Source: Globodera rostochiensis (lineage: Eukaryota > Nematoda > Chromadorea > Rhabditida > Heteroderidae). Taken from it: a DNA stretch of 64,000 nt. The notes beneath the pieces are model-generated. The model was not told the origin of the DNA. It was given only the letters and a program-made list of their open reading frames with translations, and ran no database searches. The DNA lies in assembly GCA_018350325.1 (NCBI GenBank), contig JAEVLN010000012.1, positions 1,509,991-1,573,990 on the forward strand, given 5' to 3'. Within the stretch, counting starts at the first letter, position 1, and every line of letters starts with the position of its first letter. Positions 55,076-64,000 of this stretch are shown one piece after another. The position numbers were made by a program, and so were the translations under genes.

Positions 55076-56514
55076 GCCGGGTACGTCCAGTCCAGTCCAG
55101 TCTAGACCCGTCAAATCGCAAATTTACGTCCGATCCTTCATTTTTGTGTTGCGCGGGTTGATGATCGATGGATGGATGTGAAGCAGACGAAGAAGCGCGG
55201 TTGAACATCAAACGACCACACAGAAGCGGGAGGCACAGCTCCACCGACCGACGGGTTCGACACGTACATGGCTGTCAATTTGTCACAATTGCGGGGCTGC
55301 AACATTAGGGGGGGGGGGATTGGATTTGGAGGACGCGGCGGGACGGCGAACAAAAGTTGATCCGAATTGGGGCAAAAGAATTTCTTTTTTGTTTTTCTGA
55401 TCAACAAATCACAGATTTAATAAAATTGAATGTAATTTGACCAAGTTGATTCGATTATAGGTAACTATGTTAATAATCCTTTTTTTTATTGTTTTTTTAT
55501 TGGATTATATTTTCACAATAAAATTGAAAGTTTTCATCATTTTATTTCTTTTAAAAACAATTACAAAATGCACAAAAAATTTGGCCCTTTTATTCCCCGC
55601 GGGCGGCGGTCGGTTTGGTGAATTTGTCAACCCCTCGGGGGATTTTCCCATCGGGCGAAAAACGAATTTTGTTGTGAGCATTTTTGGAAAAGCCCCCAAA
55701 TAAATATAATTTACCCGCGGGGGCCGGAGGGGGGCGGGGGGAATTTTTGAGAATTTTTGCACTTTTCGGGGCGGGCACAAATAATGGACAAAAATTGGGC
55801 ACCAATTGGTGCAACGGACGCGGAAAAAACTCATCAAAATGGGCAATCTTTTTGGTATTAAAGGGCCATTAAAAATTCATAAATTTTGTTTTCAAAAATT
55901 TGGGATTTTTTCCCCGAAAAATGAATCGCCCCCAAAGAATTTTTTGTTTCTTATTTTGCATTTTCATCCATTTTCTCAAGCTGCTGCTTAAGTTCATTTC
56001 AAAAATTTCGTGAAAATGCAAATTTTTGCCCGATTAAATTTGGACGCGTTCCGTCCCCCGCGGGGCGTGTCCAATTGGCCAGTCAAGCGAATTGCCCCCC
56101 GAGGGGTGCAAATTGAAAATTTCCATTTTCAAATTCGCATTAGCCTTATTTTTGAGGCTCGTTGACACATAAAAATATTTACAAATGTTTTTTTTAATTC
56201 TCCAATTTTTTATTTGTCCAAATTAAAATGTTTTTTTACGCCAATTGATTTGGCCACCGAAATTTGTTTCCCGCCGCCCAAGCCTATGAAATTGGAGCGC
56301 AGCATTTTATTCTAAGCGCCTTAAATTCTTTTGGGTCCGAAGGGCAAATAAAAAGATTCTTTTTTTTTTGTTTCAACGGAAAATCAGTCAAATTCAGAAC
56401 AAAATCATGCAATTTTATATTCTGAGAAATAACATTTTTTATTTAATTTAATTATGGTACAATTATGGTCAATAAATTTGACATTTATTAGCGCCTCAAT
56501 TTGTCCTCAAAAAA

Positions 56515-56645
56515 CTGATCAGAAATTCTGTGAATATTTATCGTTTTTCCAATTGGAAAATGCCAAAAAATGGCGGCTGATCAGAAAGTCTGTGATCAAT
56601 TTATCGTTTTTTCAATTGGAAAATGCCAAAAAATGGCGGCACATT
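56515..56645 (+). repeat. Two-copy direct repeat, about 62 bp
   Basis: CTGATCAGAAATTCTGTGAA through CCAAAAAATGGCGG is repeated at once with small changes (CTGATCAGAAAGTCTGTGAT...). Both copies contain CAATTGGAAAATGCCAAAAA. Confidence 0.75.
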
Positions 56646-57556
56646 TAAAACAGTGAACAAACGAGGGCAGACAGTGCGAACGATCGGTGGTCAGAGACGC
56701 AGAGATTCTTTTTGCAAATCAAAGCCCACAAGTTTTTTGTTGTTGTGAATTTTACACCAAAAAATGTGCGCCGTGAAATTTGGGACAAAAATTAATTCAA
56801 AATTTTGTGGCATTTTTTGTCCATTTTCCTTAATTGGTGCTTAAAACTGTTTGCTTTAGGCACAAATTGTGCCATTTTTTAGGCTTAAAGAGTTTCATTA
56901 TTTTTTGTTTACAATTTATTTGCCATAAATTGGCTTTTGGTCGACAATTTGTTGTTTTTGTAGCCTCCACCTCTGATGATTTTGTGCATAAACAAATTAT
57001 TGTATTTTATTTTTAAAGATTAATTTGTTAAAATTGTCAAATTATTTTTTGGGCTTCCTTTCCCCCCCCCCCATTTTTTGCCGAATTTTTTGACACTTTT
57101 TGTGCGTCAAAACAAAAATGTGCACTTGGCACGCCACGGCGGCGGCGGCGTCGTCGCAAATTCAATTAAATTATTCCCCGTGCCGTCCTCCGATTATTTT
57201 CTCCAATTTTGTCGGCATTAAGCCTTTTCCCCCGAAGAGCCGATTTTTTTTTCTCCTTTTTTTAATTCGAAAAAGCAAAAAAAAAGTTGCCCATTTTTGA
57301 GAGCTTTTCACCCCGCGAAGAAGCACTTTAAGCGCCCAAAATGTGAGGCGGCGGCGGCGGCGGCGGCGACGGCGTCAAATCCATTGAAAGTCCGCGCGGA
57401 GAAAAAACGAATTGTTTTTAGGGAGGAAAATAATCATTTTCGGCGGCAAAAAATGTAACAAATGTGCCACCAAAATTTTTGTGAGCATTGCCGGCACCAA
57501 AATTATTGGCATTTTGGTTAGAGTCCACCCGGACAAGCGCCCAGCGGGTGGAGTCT

Positions 57557-57750
57557 CGCGGTGTGAATCCCGATCGACGGATCGATCCCTCCCGAAGACG
57601 GGACCCGGGAATCCCGATCAACGGATCGATCCCTCCCGAAGACGGGACCCGGGAATCCCGATCAACGGATCAATAAATCCCGAAGACGGGACCTGGGAAT
57701 CCCGATCAACGGATCAATAAATCCCGAAGACGGGACAACGGAATCCCGAC
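57557..57750 (+). repeat. 44-bp tandem repeat, about four copies
   Basis: GAAGACGGGACCCGGGAATC recurs with a 44-bp period (57,594; 57,638; 57,682; 57,726), with CGATCAACGGATCRATMMAT between. The last two copies change ATCCCTC to ATAAATC. No gene overlaps it. Confidence 0.85.
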
Positions 57751-58774
57751 TCGGTCTTAAATTTCAGTAAATTTGCAAGAAAATTTGCGATTTTTTTGGC
57801 AAACCTCGAGCAAAAATCGTTAAATTTGGCCATATGCCATTGATATTTCGGCCACAAAAATATTCGCTGCCATTTTTCAGTGACTAATTGACGCCGAGAG
57901 GTCGCGAGTTTCGTTCTCCCCCTCAAAAAAAAACATTTTAAATTCAAAATTTGAATTTTATGCGGAATTTTAGTCTCATTTTTCCCCTTAAAACCTCAAA
58001 AAACAAATTTAAAACAAATTGAGGTATAAAAAACGATTTGGTCAAAATTCTTTCGGAGTTACAAACACTTGGCGGCGGCACAGCACACATTTTGTTCCAA
58101 ATTGTCAGCTGTTTCATTATGAAAATGATCCGGGGGGGGCCAAAAGCAGCTGACTATGAGGCGAATTTGGCCAACAAATAAATAAATGCATTTCCACAAA
58201 TTTTAATATAATTTTAAATTCAATTAAATTAAATTATTTTTTTATTGAAAGTTTATGGAATATTTTTTATTCCTTTTTGGCACCTCCGAATCGTCACCGC
58301 CGCCGGCATTATTAGGCAATTGGCAAAATGCAATTTAATTGGGGCTCTTTAAAATATGTAAAATTATTCAAATTTAATTATTATAAAAAAAGTTGCGACA
58401 TTAAAAAATGCTAAAATAATTATTGTTGAATTTTGTAAAAATGTTGCCTCCCCCCTCCCCCCCTTTTTTTTTGGTTATTCAAATGCATTCATTTTTATTG
58501 ATTTTCCCCAATTTTATTTTTATAAATAAATCCATTCATTTGCCCCCCAAAAAACCCCCCAAAACTCCGACCGAATGGCTGCACCTTTTTGTGTGCTTAT
58601 CTTCTTTCCGCCGCCCCCAAAATTTTCACTGATAAAAACTGCCGCCGAATAAATTAAATTTAATTTGTTAATTTTTAAAAATAATTAAGCAAATAAAAAA
58701 CATTTTTATTACAATTTCATCAAAAGTTTTTTTCAAAGCGCCGCGGCACTCTCAAAAAGCGGTGGCACAAAAGC

Positions 58775-59923
58775 ATGAGCCGTTTCCAGGCAATTTGTTT
58801 AATTAACAAAAATTGTTTTAAAAAACGTAACCAATTATTTATTAATTATTGTGCCGCGCAGGTGTCCTCCGTGGACGGCAGCGGCAGCAAGGAGGGCAGT
58901 CCGTCGTCGCTGGGCGGCGACGGCAGCGGCGGCGACGGCGCACAGACCGTGTACAACGACGGACCGACGGCATTGAAACCGCTGGCGCCAAAGCATTCGG
59001 ACATTCAGGTGGTGGACAAAATTGAAGTTGGGCTGGCACCCCGACCCCGAAAGTGCCTTCCCCGACGATTTTGAATCATTCCCCGACCCCGAAAGTGCCT
59101 TCCCCGACGATTTTGAATCATTCCCCGACCCCGAAAGTGCCTTCCCCGACGATTTTGAATCATTCCCCGACCCCGAAAGTGCCTTCCCCGACGATTTTGA
59201 ATCATTCCCCGACCCCGAAAGTGCCTTCCCCGACGATTTTGAATCAATCCCCGACCCTGAAAGTGCCTTCCCCGACAATTTGAATCATTCCCCGACCCCG
59301 AAAGTGCCTTCCCCGACAATTTTGAATCAATCCCCGACCCCGAAAGTGCCTTCCCCGACGATTTTGAATCATTCCCCGACCCCGAAAGTGCCTTCCCCGA
59401 CGATTTTGAATCAATCCCCGACCCTGAAAGTGCCTTCCCCGACAATTTGAATCATTCCCCGACCCCGAAAGTGCCTTCCCCGACAATTTGAATCATTCCC
59501 CGACCCCGAAAGTGCCTTCCCCGACAACCCCGATCTCCGACAAACCCCCCAACTTTTCCCTCCCCGAACGTCGGGGGGTGCCAACTCTAAAATGAAGAAT
59601 GGTTGGGTCGAAGCTAAATTTGACACTAAATTTGCCGGTTTTTGTGTGATCCATTTTTTGAAAATGATTCCGTTGATCAATCCGTCAAAATCAATTATGA
59701 TCTGTCTAGTTCAGTTCCTTTAACGCCATTTAATAATACCCTCTTTAATAATAATAATATATTTTAGATTCGCATTTTCAATGTGGAGGACCAGCGGGTG
59801 GAGCCTCCATTTGTGGACGGCGAGGAGACCGAGACGGAGCTGGACGACCTGCAGCTGAGGCAGTTGCTGCTGGACGACACGGCGCCGGGGGAGCAACAGG
59901 ACGCTGCCGGTTGGGCATTTTAG
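58775..59923 (+). CDS. Hypothetical two-exon protein, 129 residues
   Basis: ATG at 58,775 opens an exon to 59,008, followed by GTGGTG. The second exon begins after ATTTTAG at 59,768 and ends TAG at 59,921. Both are phase 0. The protein starts MSRFQAICLINKNCFKK; this part could be intron, because GCCGCGCAG at 58,853-58,861 is a good acceptor and an upstream exon may exist. It continues SVDGSGSKEGSPSSLGG, VYNDGPTALKPLAPKHSDIQ, then IRIFNVEDQRVEPPFVDGEE and an acidic/Leu-rich end (ELDDLQLRQLLLDDTAPGE). The second exon looks truly coding; the gene start is doubtful. No family recognised. The 759-bp intron contains the 42-bp minisatellite. Confidence 0.5.
59038..59525. repeat. 42-bp minisatellite, 11-12 copies
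   Basis: The unit CCCCGACCCCGAAAGTGCCT plus TCCCCGACGATTTTGAATCATT repeats with a 42-bp period; later copies change ACGATTTTG to ACAATTTG or ACAATTTTG. Because 42 is a multiple of three, several frames stay open on both strands (for example a DPESAFPDDFESFP unit), but the array is bounded by a splice donor and acceptor and is more simply intronic. Confidence 0.9.
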
Positions 59924-62900
59924 CACACATTTTGAGCCCCCCCAACCCCCAAATTTGGACATTTTTGAATGTTTTTATCGGATCCCCAAAGCGTGCCGGC
60001 GCCTTTTGAGCCCGCCGGGGAACTCTGGTTCATTCAGATCGATCTGAATGTGAACTTTTAACGTTCAATAGTTTCCCTTGGGGGGCTTTTGCCAAAAGAA
60101 CATTTTGTACCCCAAGGGGGGAATTTGTGATTGATTGATTGGGCAGATAGATGGACGGACGGCTGCTGGCCGGCCGCCGGCAGAATTTGTTCGGAGAATG
60201 AGAAAAAGGCTAAAAGTTTGTGTTCTCCAATCGATCGATCGGACACCGCCGCCGGGGGAATGCTTTTTATCTTTTTGCTCTTTAAGGACGCCGGGGGGGG
60301 GAGGGAGGGCGGCGTAAAGCCTCGTAAAACATGTGTAAAGTGCTGCAATATAATACATATGTTGTAATGATTTGATGATTTATTGGGGGGGGGGGGGGAA
60401 TTCCCTTCCTCCCCCGAGGCGCGACATTTTTCCCCTCCTCCGTCCTCTGCCAATTCATGTTTTGAGTCCCGCCCCGATCGTGTTCTTCAAAAGCATAATC
60501 TGATCAGTGATCACAACACGACGCGCGGGACCACCTGCCCCAGCCCCCCCCCCCCCGCCCCGTCCCGTCAGTGTTCTTTTTTGGACTAGCAATGGACCCC
60601 CCCCGGCATCCGCCCGCTGTCCACAATCAAATCCTTGCGATTTTTTATGCAACATTTTTATCCAAATGAGTCCGGGCAATTGAGTCTCGATCAGTCCGGG
60701 CTTTCAGTCTCGGTCGCGGTCCCCGGGCTTTTCTTATAGTCTCGATCAGTCCGGGCTTTCCAATTGAGTCTCGATCAGTCCGGGCTTTCCAATTGAGTCT
60801 CGTTCAGTCCGGGCTTTCCAACTGGGTTTCGATCTTTCCAATTGGGTCTCGGTCGGTCCCCGGGCTTTTAAATTGGGTTTCGATCGGTCCCCGGGCTTTC
60901 CAGTCTCGATCTTTTCCAATTGGGTCTCGGTCGGTCCGGGCTTTCCAGTTGAGTCTCTTCTCGATCAGTCCGTCCTTTCCAACTGGGTCTCGATCTTTCC
61001 AACTGAGTCTCGATCTTTCCATTTGGGTCTCGATCAGTTCTCGGGCTTTCCAATTGGGTCTCGATCAGTCCTAGGGCTTTCCAATTGGGTCTCGATCAGT
61101 CCGTCCTTTCCAACTGGGTCTCGATCTTTCCAACTGAGTCTCGATCTTTCCATTTGGGTCTCGATCAGTTCTCGGGCTTTCCAATTGGGTCTCGATCAGT
61201 CCTAGGGCTTTCCAATTGAGTCTCATATTTGCACGCCCAGCAGACGCACTGCTTGCAAATGTTGTTCTTTTTAATTTCATTTTCAACTCCCCCAATTAGT
61301 CTCTCTTTTTCTTCTTTGGGGGTTAATGGCTTATTTTCTTTCCTTTCGCTTCGTTTTCAATTCGTTTTGCTTTTTCCCTCAGAAAATTTATTCATTTTCC
61401 CACGTCCTTTTTGTGTTTCGTTTATATTTTTTGTTTATTCGGTTTAGAGACAATTTTTTTGGCCAAATTTTTTGATAATTTTATGATAAAATGTATTTAA
61501 TTTGGGGGGGGGGGAGAGGCTTAAAGGTGCCAAGGTACAATAAACAAATAAATGAACGGCCCCCGGGGCGTCGCGTCACTTCGTTTGTTCGTTTTCCGCT
61601 TAAATATTCCCCCACTTCGTAAAATGGGCAATTAAAAACATTTAAACTAATAAATAAAATATATTTAGGTATATTTTAAATGCAATTTTGTAACACAAAT
61701 CGCTCACATTTCAAAATGTCGTCCTTAAAAAGTCCCTCCGGCGTTCGTCCTTTTGCACTTTCAAAATTGTGCCAAAAAATGCTCTCGGCAACGGGGCAAT
61801 TAACAAACAAACGAACGGAACGAACGAATGAATGGGGGGAACTTTTGCCCCCATTCCCATCGCTTTGCCCGTTCATTTTGCCCCCGGCGTAAACGCCGGA
61901 GGGAATGGGCGAAGGGTTTGTTCTTCGCCTCCAGGGCTGTTTTGTCTCTCTCAATCTTTGCCCATCGTGGTACACACACAGACATAGACACACACTCCAT
62001 TATCACGGTTTGCTTCTCTACGTCTGCTAATGAGAGGCTTCTTCTTCAATTTGAGGGAAAGAGTGGAGGCAGGGGGGGACGCTGCGACGCCGCAGGGTCG
62101 GCGAGAGGAAAAGCCAAACAGTGGGGGAGGGGGGGAGGGGGGAATGTGCCTCGGGCAAGCTTTTCCTGTTTGTCCTCCAACGAGCCGCCGCCTGCCCCAT
62201 TCTCTGTTCTGGCCCCCGCCCAATGTGGGAAGGGGGGGGGGGCTTCGATAGTTTTGCAACTCCCTCCGGGTTCCCGCGCTGTTCAGAGCTGGGCGGCCAG
62301 TTCAGGCCAAACTCGGTCCCGGACAATTCGGTACCCCGTCCCCAGTATATGGCCTTTATTTGTTGTTAAACTTTCCCAATTACGGTTTGAATTTGTTGTT
62401 TGGCTTTTGCATTATATGTAGTACTGACAAAAACCGTGGCACTTTGGGGGGGGGGGACTGAACTGTCCCCCGTTGATTTGTTCGCCGCCGTCCCCCCAGG
62501 GCACCGGTCGACGCGAGCGCGATTTTTTTTCGTTTGTCTGCCGTTTTTGCTATTTATTATTATTATTCCGTCGCGGCTTTTAATGATTGGGGTTATTTAT
62601 TTATTATTTATTTATTCTGTGTTAATAAAATAGTTTTTTTTTGGGGGGGGGGGAAGGCGCCGCGCCCCAAAAATGCCGCCATTGGCGGCATTGGCACATT
62701 AAATATTTATTCGGCACGGCATTCATTTTATGTCCCCGCCGGGAACAAAATATTTATTTACGCGCCCATTAATTTTTGATTATCGCTGAAAATAAATTTT
62801 ATATTATATAATATAATTTATTTTTGTAATTTTTGTATTAATTCAAAATTCGAAATTCAATTATTACTACAAAATGTGATCATTTCAAAACACTCCTCAA

Positions 62901-64000
62901 AGTCCCCCCCCCCTTTTTTTGTCCAATTTCCAAATATTTCTTTTCATTTTGCCCCTCCGGCGAATGTTCCTGACACTTTCCCCCCCCCCCCCCCCCCCAA
63001 TTCATTGGACAAAATCCAATTTTAGTCGTCGACGTCGCGTCGTTTTCGCGGCTCAGCCAAAGAATTGCATTGCTCCACGGAATTTATTTTAATAAAAATA
63101 TTCGGGGGGTACCAATCTTTCCCCCCCCCCCCCGGGGGGTGGGCAACAAACAAACAGAGGAAAAAGCGTAAGAAAATTGCTTTGGCCTTGCCCCCCTCGC
63201 CTCCCCCCCCCCCGCCGATTCAATACGATTTTCCATCGGAATCGGAAAACAAAATGTGCGCCCCCCCCCTCAACCCCCGCGGGGGCGACAAAATCGCGTT
63301 CAAAAATTGGGGGGAACAAAAAAGGTCAAAAATTGGCCACCGATTGCCTCCCATTCTTGGTCCACCTGTGCCACAAAAACACTTTTGACATTTGCGCGGG
63401 CAGAGGGCACTAAACAGCAAAAATGAGTGAATTTTGTGTGCCCCGAGAGCAAATAAAAATCTCTCAAATTTTTGCTCATTCCCTAAGGGGAATTTTGCCC
63501 CCCCCCCCCCCCCTCCCGTTGAGACGGACGGAAAAGCCCCCCCCCCGAAAAGCCCTTGCTTCAGCCGCTCAATTTTTGCTTCTGAGAACCATTCGCCCCC
63601 TTCCCCCAAGGGGAAAACCCTCTTCACCTCCCCCCTCCCCCCCCCCCCTAATTTTCGTGTGTTCTCCACACGCAGCAAAAGGAACAAAATGCCAAATGCC
63701 CTCCCCCTCTTTGGCACAAAACGATGCCCCCCGTAGGGGCCATTCTCTTTTTTTTCGGCAAATCTTTTCATTCTCATCAGTTCGTTCGTTCGGGCGCTTT
63801 TGTTTGTGAGAGGAGGCGACTGAATGGACAGTTTCTGTGTGCCCTTGTCGAATTCGACGGCGCCCATTCGAATTGGCCTAACGATGGCACCCCCTCCGGC
63901 CAAATTGCGCTTTTTGCTTTTGGGCAAAGCATCGCCCGGGGCGACAACAAAATTTCATCATTTTCAAAAGTCATCTGCTGGCTAAAAAAGTGTCTTCTTC
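59924..64000. other. Gene-poor terminal region
   Basis: No gene I can support. The DNA is rich in runs of 8-18 C or G (60,290; 60,385; 60,545; 61,505; 62,225; 62,640; 62,980; 63,120; 63,495; 63,640). It also holds the tandem array at 60,664-61,225 and a perfect small hairpin CCGGCGTAAACGCCGG at 61,883. A minus-strand ORF near 63,970-63,780 (MTFENDEILLSPRAMLCPKA) is the only one with normal composition, and I cannot place it. Confidence 0.4.
60664..61225 (+). repeat. TCTCGATCAGTCCGGGC tandem array with higher-order unit
   Basis: About 20 degenerate monomers of about 29 bp (GAGTCTCGATCAGTCCGGGC plus TTTCCAATT), many lacking the CCGGG part. A 131-bp block starting at 60,962 is repeated essentially perfectly from 61,093, a higher-order unit of several monomers. 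It shares the GTCTCGATC core with the dispersed palindromes. Confidence 0.85.

Larger units (their letters stand above)
53816..58774. other. Gene-poor, homopolymer-rich region
   Basis: No gene I can support over about 5 kb. Minus-strand stretches at 54,268-54,091 (SIHKFPSVSAQTNIVEESPS; TTIRGFHTRSSTPQRR) and 55,270-55,160 (VSNPSVGGAVPPASVWSFDV) look protein-like but have no clear exons joining them. The region holds mirrored C/G homopolymers, a short direct repeat (56,515-56,645) and a 44-bp tandem array (57,557-57,750), listed separately. Confidence 0.4.

Noticed and set aside
54091..55270. Protein-like minus-strand stretches between the C/G tracts
   Set aside because: No exon structure links them and each is short; kept only as a note in the region entry.
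59005..59680. Long ORFs on both strands through the 42-bp array, and the CRISPR-like look of the regular repeats
   Set aside because: The repeats are directly tandem with no unique spacers, and the open frames follow from a 42-bp period; splice sites place the array in an intron.
63220..63927. 235-codon minus-strand ORF (LAGGGAIVRPIRMGAVEFDK)
   Set aside because: Much of it is translated G-runs and low complexity; no domain, no splice context, and the C-runs make the frame unreliable.

Overview
The window looks like nuclear DNA of a nematode. Almost every gene is split into short exons by compact introns of roughly 40-150 bp with TTTTCAG or TTTTAG acceptors. Many start codons sit just behind a splice-acceptor-like AG, as expected for spliced-leader trans-splicing, and at least one intron uses a GC donor. 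The proteins are animal-type. A tylenchid (plant-parasitic, possibly cyst-nematode) origin would fit the GC-AG intron, dense G/C homopolymers and signal-peptide orphan gene, but that is inference. I saw no rRNA, tRNA, CRISPR or prokaryotic operon.

Layout: 0-0.5 kb, partial nucleotidyltransferase (-). 1.6-2.4 kb, DPH4-like J-protein of diphthamide synthesis (-). 3.4-11.8 kb, KDM5/JARID1 H3K4 demethylase (-). 12.8-16.9 kb, meiotic MutS homologue MSH4 (-). 17.7-19.8 kb, a relic zone (+): an Argonaute 5' fragment fused to a shrunken inverted copy of three genes that lie intact at 24-31 kb. 20.1-20.5 kb, a foldback element. 20.6-24.1 kb, an aberrant HSP70 with a duplicated substrate-binding domain (+). 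24.3-31.4 kb, a possible operon read on the minus strand: SNF5/SMARCB1, then an acidic coiled-coil protein with SUMO-interacting-motif-like sequences, then WDR82. 32.1-32.9 kb, UBC9 (-). 34.2-35.2 kb, an unknown signal-peptide protein with a C-terminal membrane anchor (+). 35.6-38.4 kb, transketolase (-). 39.5-43.7 kb, BtpA-family protein followed by ECI2 (+), the latter with a MITE in an intron. 44.2-45.2 kb, FLYWCH-like zinc-binding protein (-), divergent from CCT6 (+, 45.7-48.8 kb). 50.0-51.7 kb, small single-pass membrane protein (+). 52.1-53.8 kb, acidic protein with an RVxF motif (-). 58.8-59.9 kb, unknown two-exon gene (+). The remainder, especially 53.8-58.8 and 59.9-64 kb, is gene-poor, rich in G/C homopolymers, with several tandem arrays.

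Themes: a cluster of chromatin and nuclear genes (KDM5, SNF5, WDR82, UBC9, MSH4), housekeeping metabolism (transketolase, ECI2, DPH4) and proteostasis (CCT6, HSP70). The most unusual structures are the inverted segmental duplication flanking the HSP70, the HSP70 itself, the orphan signal-peptide gene, and a recurrent TCTCG-rich palindrome/tandem repeat family. Two single-base frame breaks (WDR82, SNF5) could be assembly errors or real damage. Exon boundaries were worked out by eye from reading frames and GT/GC-AG sites; boundaries not stated explicitly are approximate.
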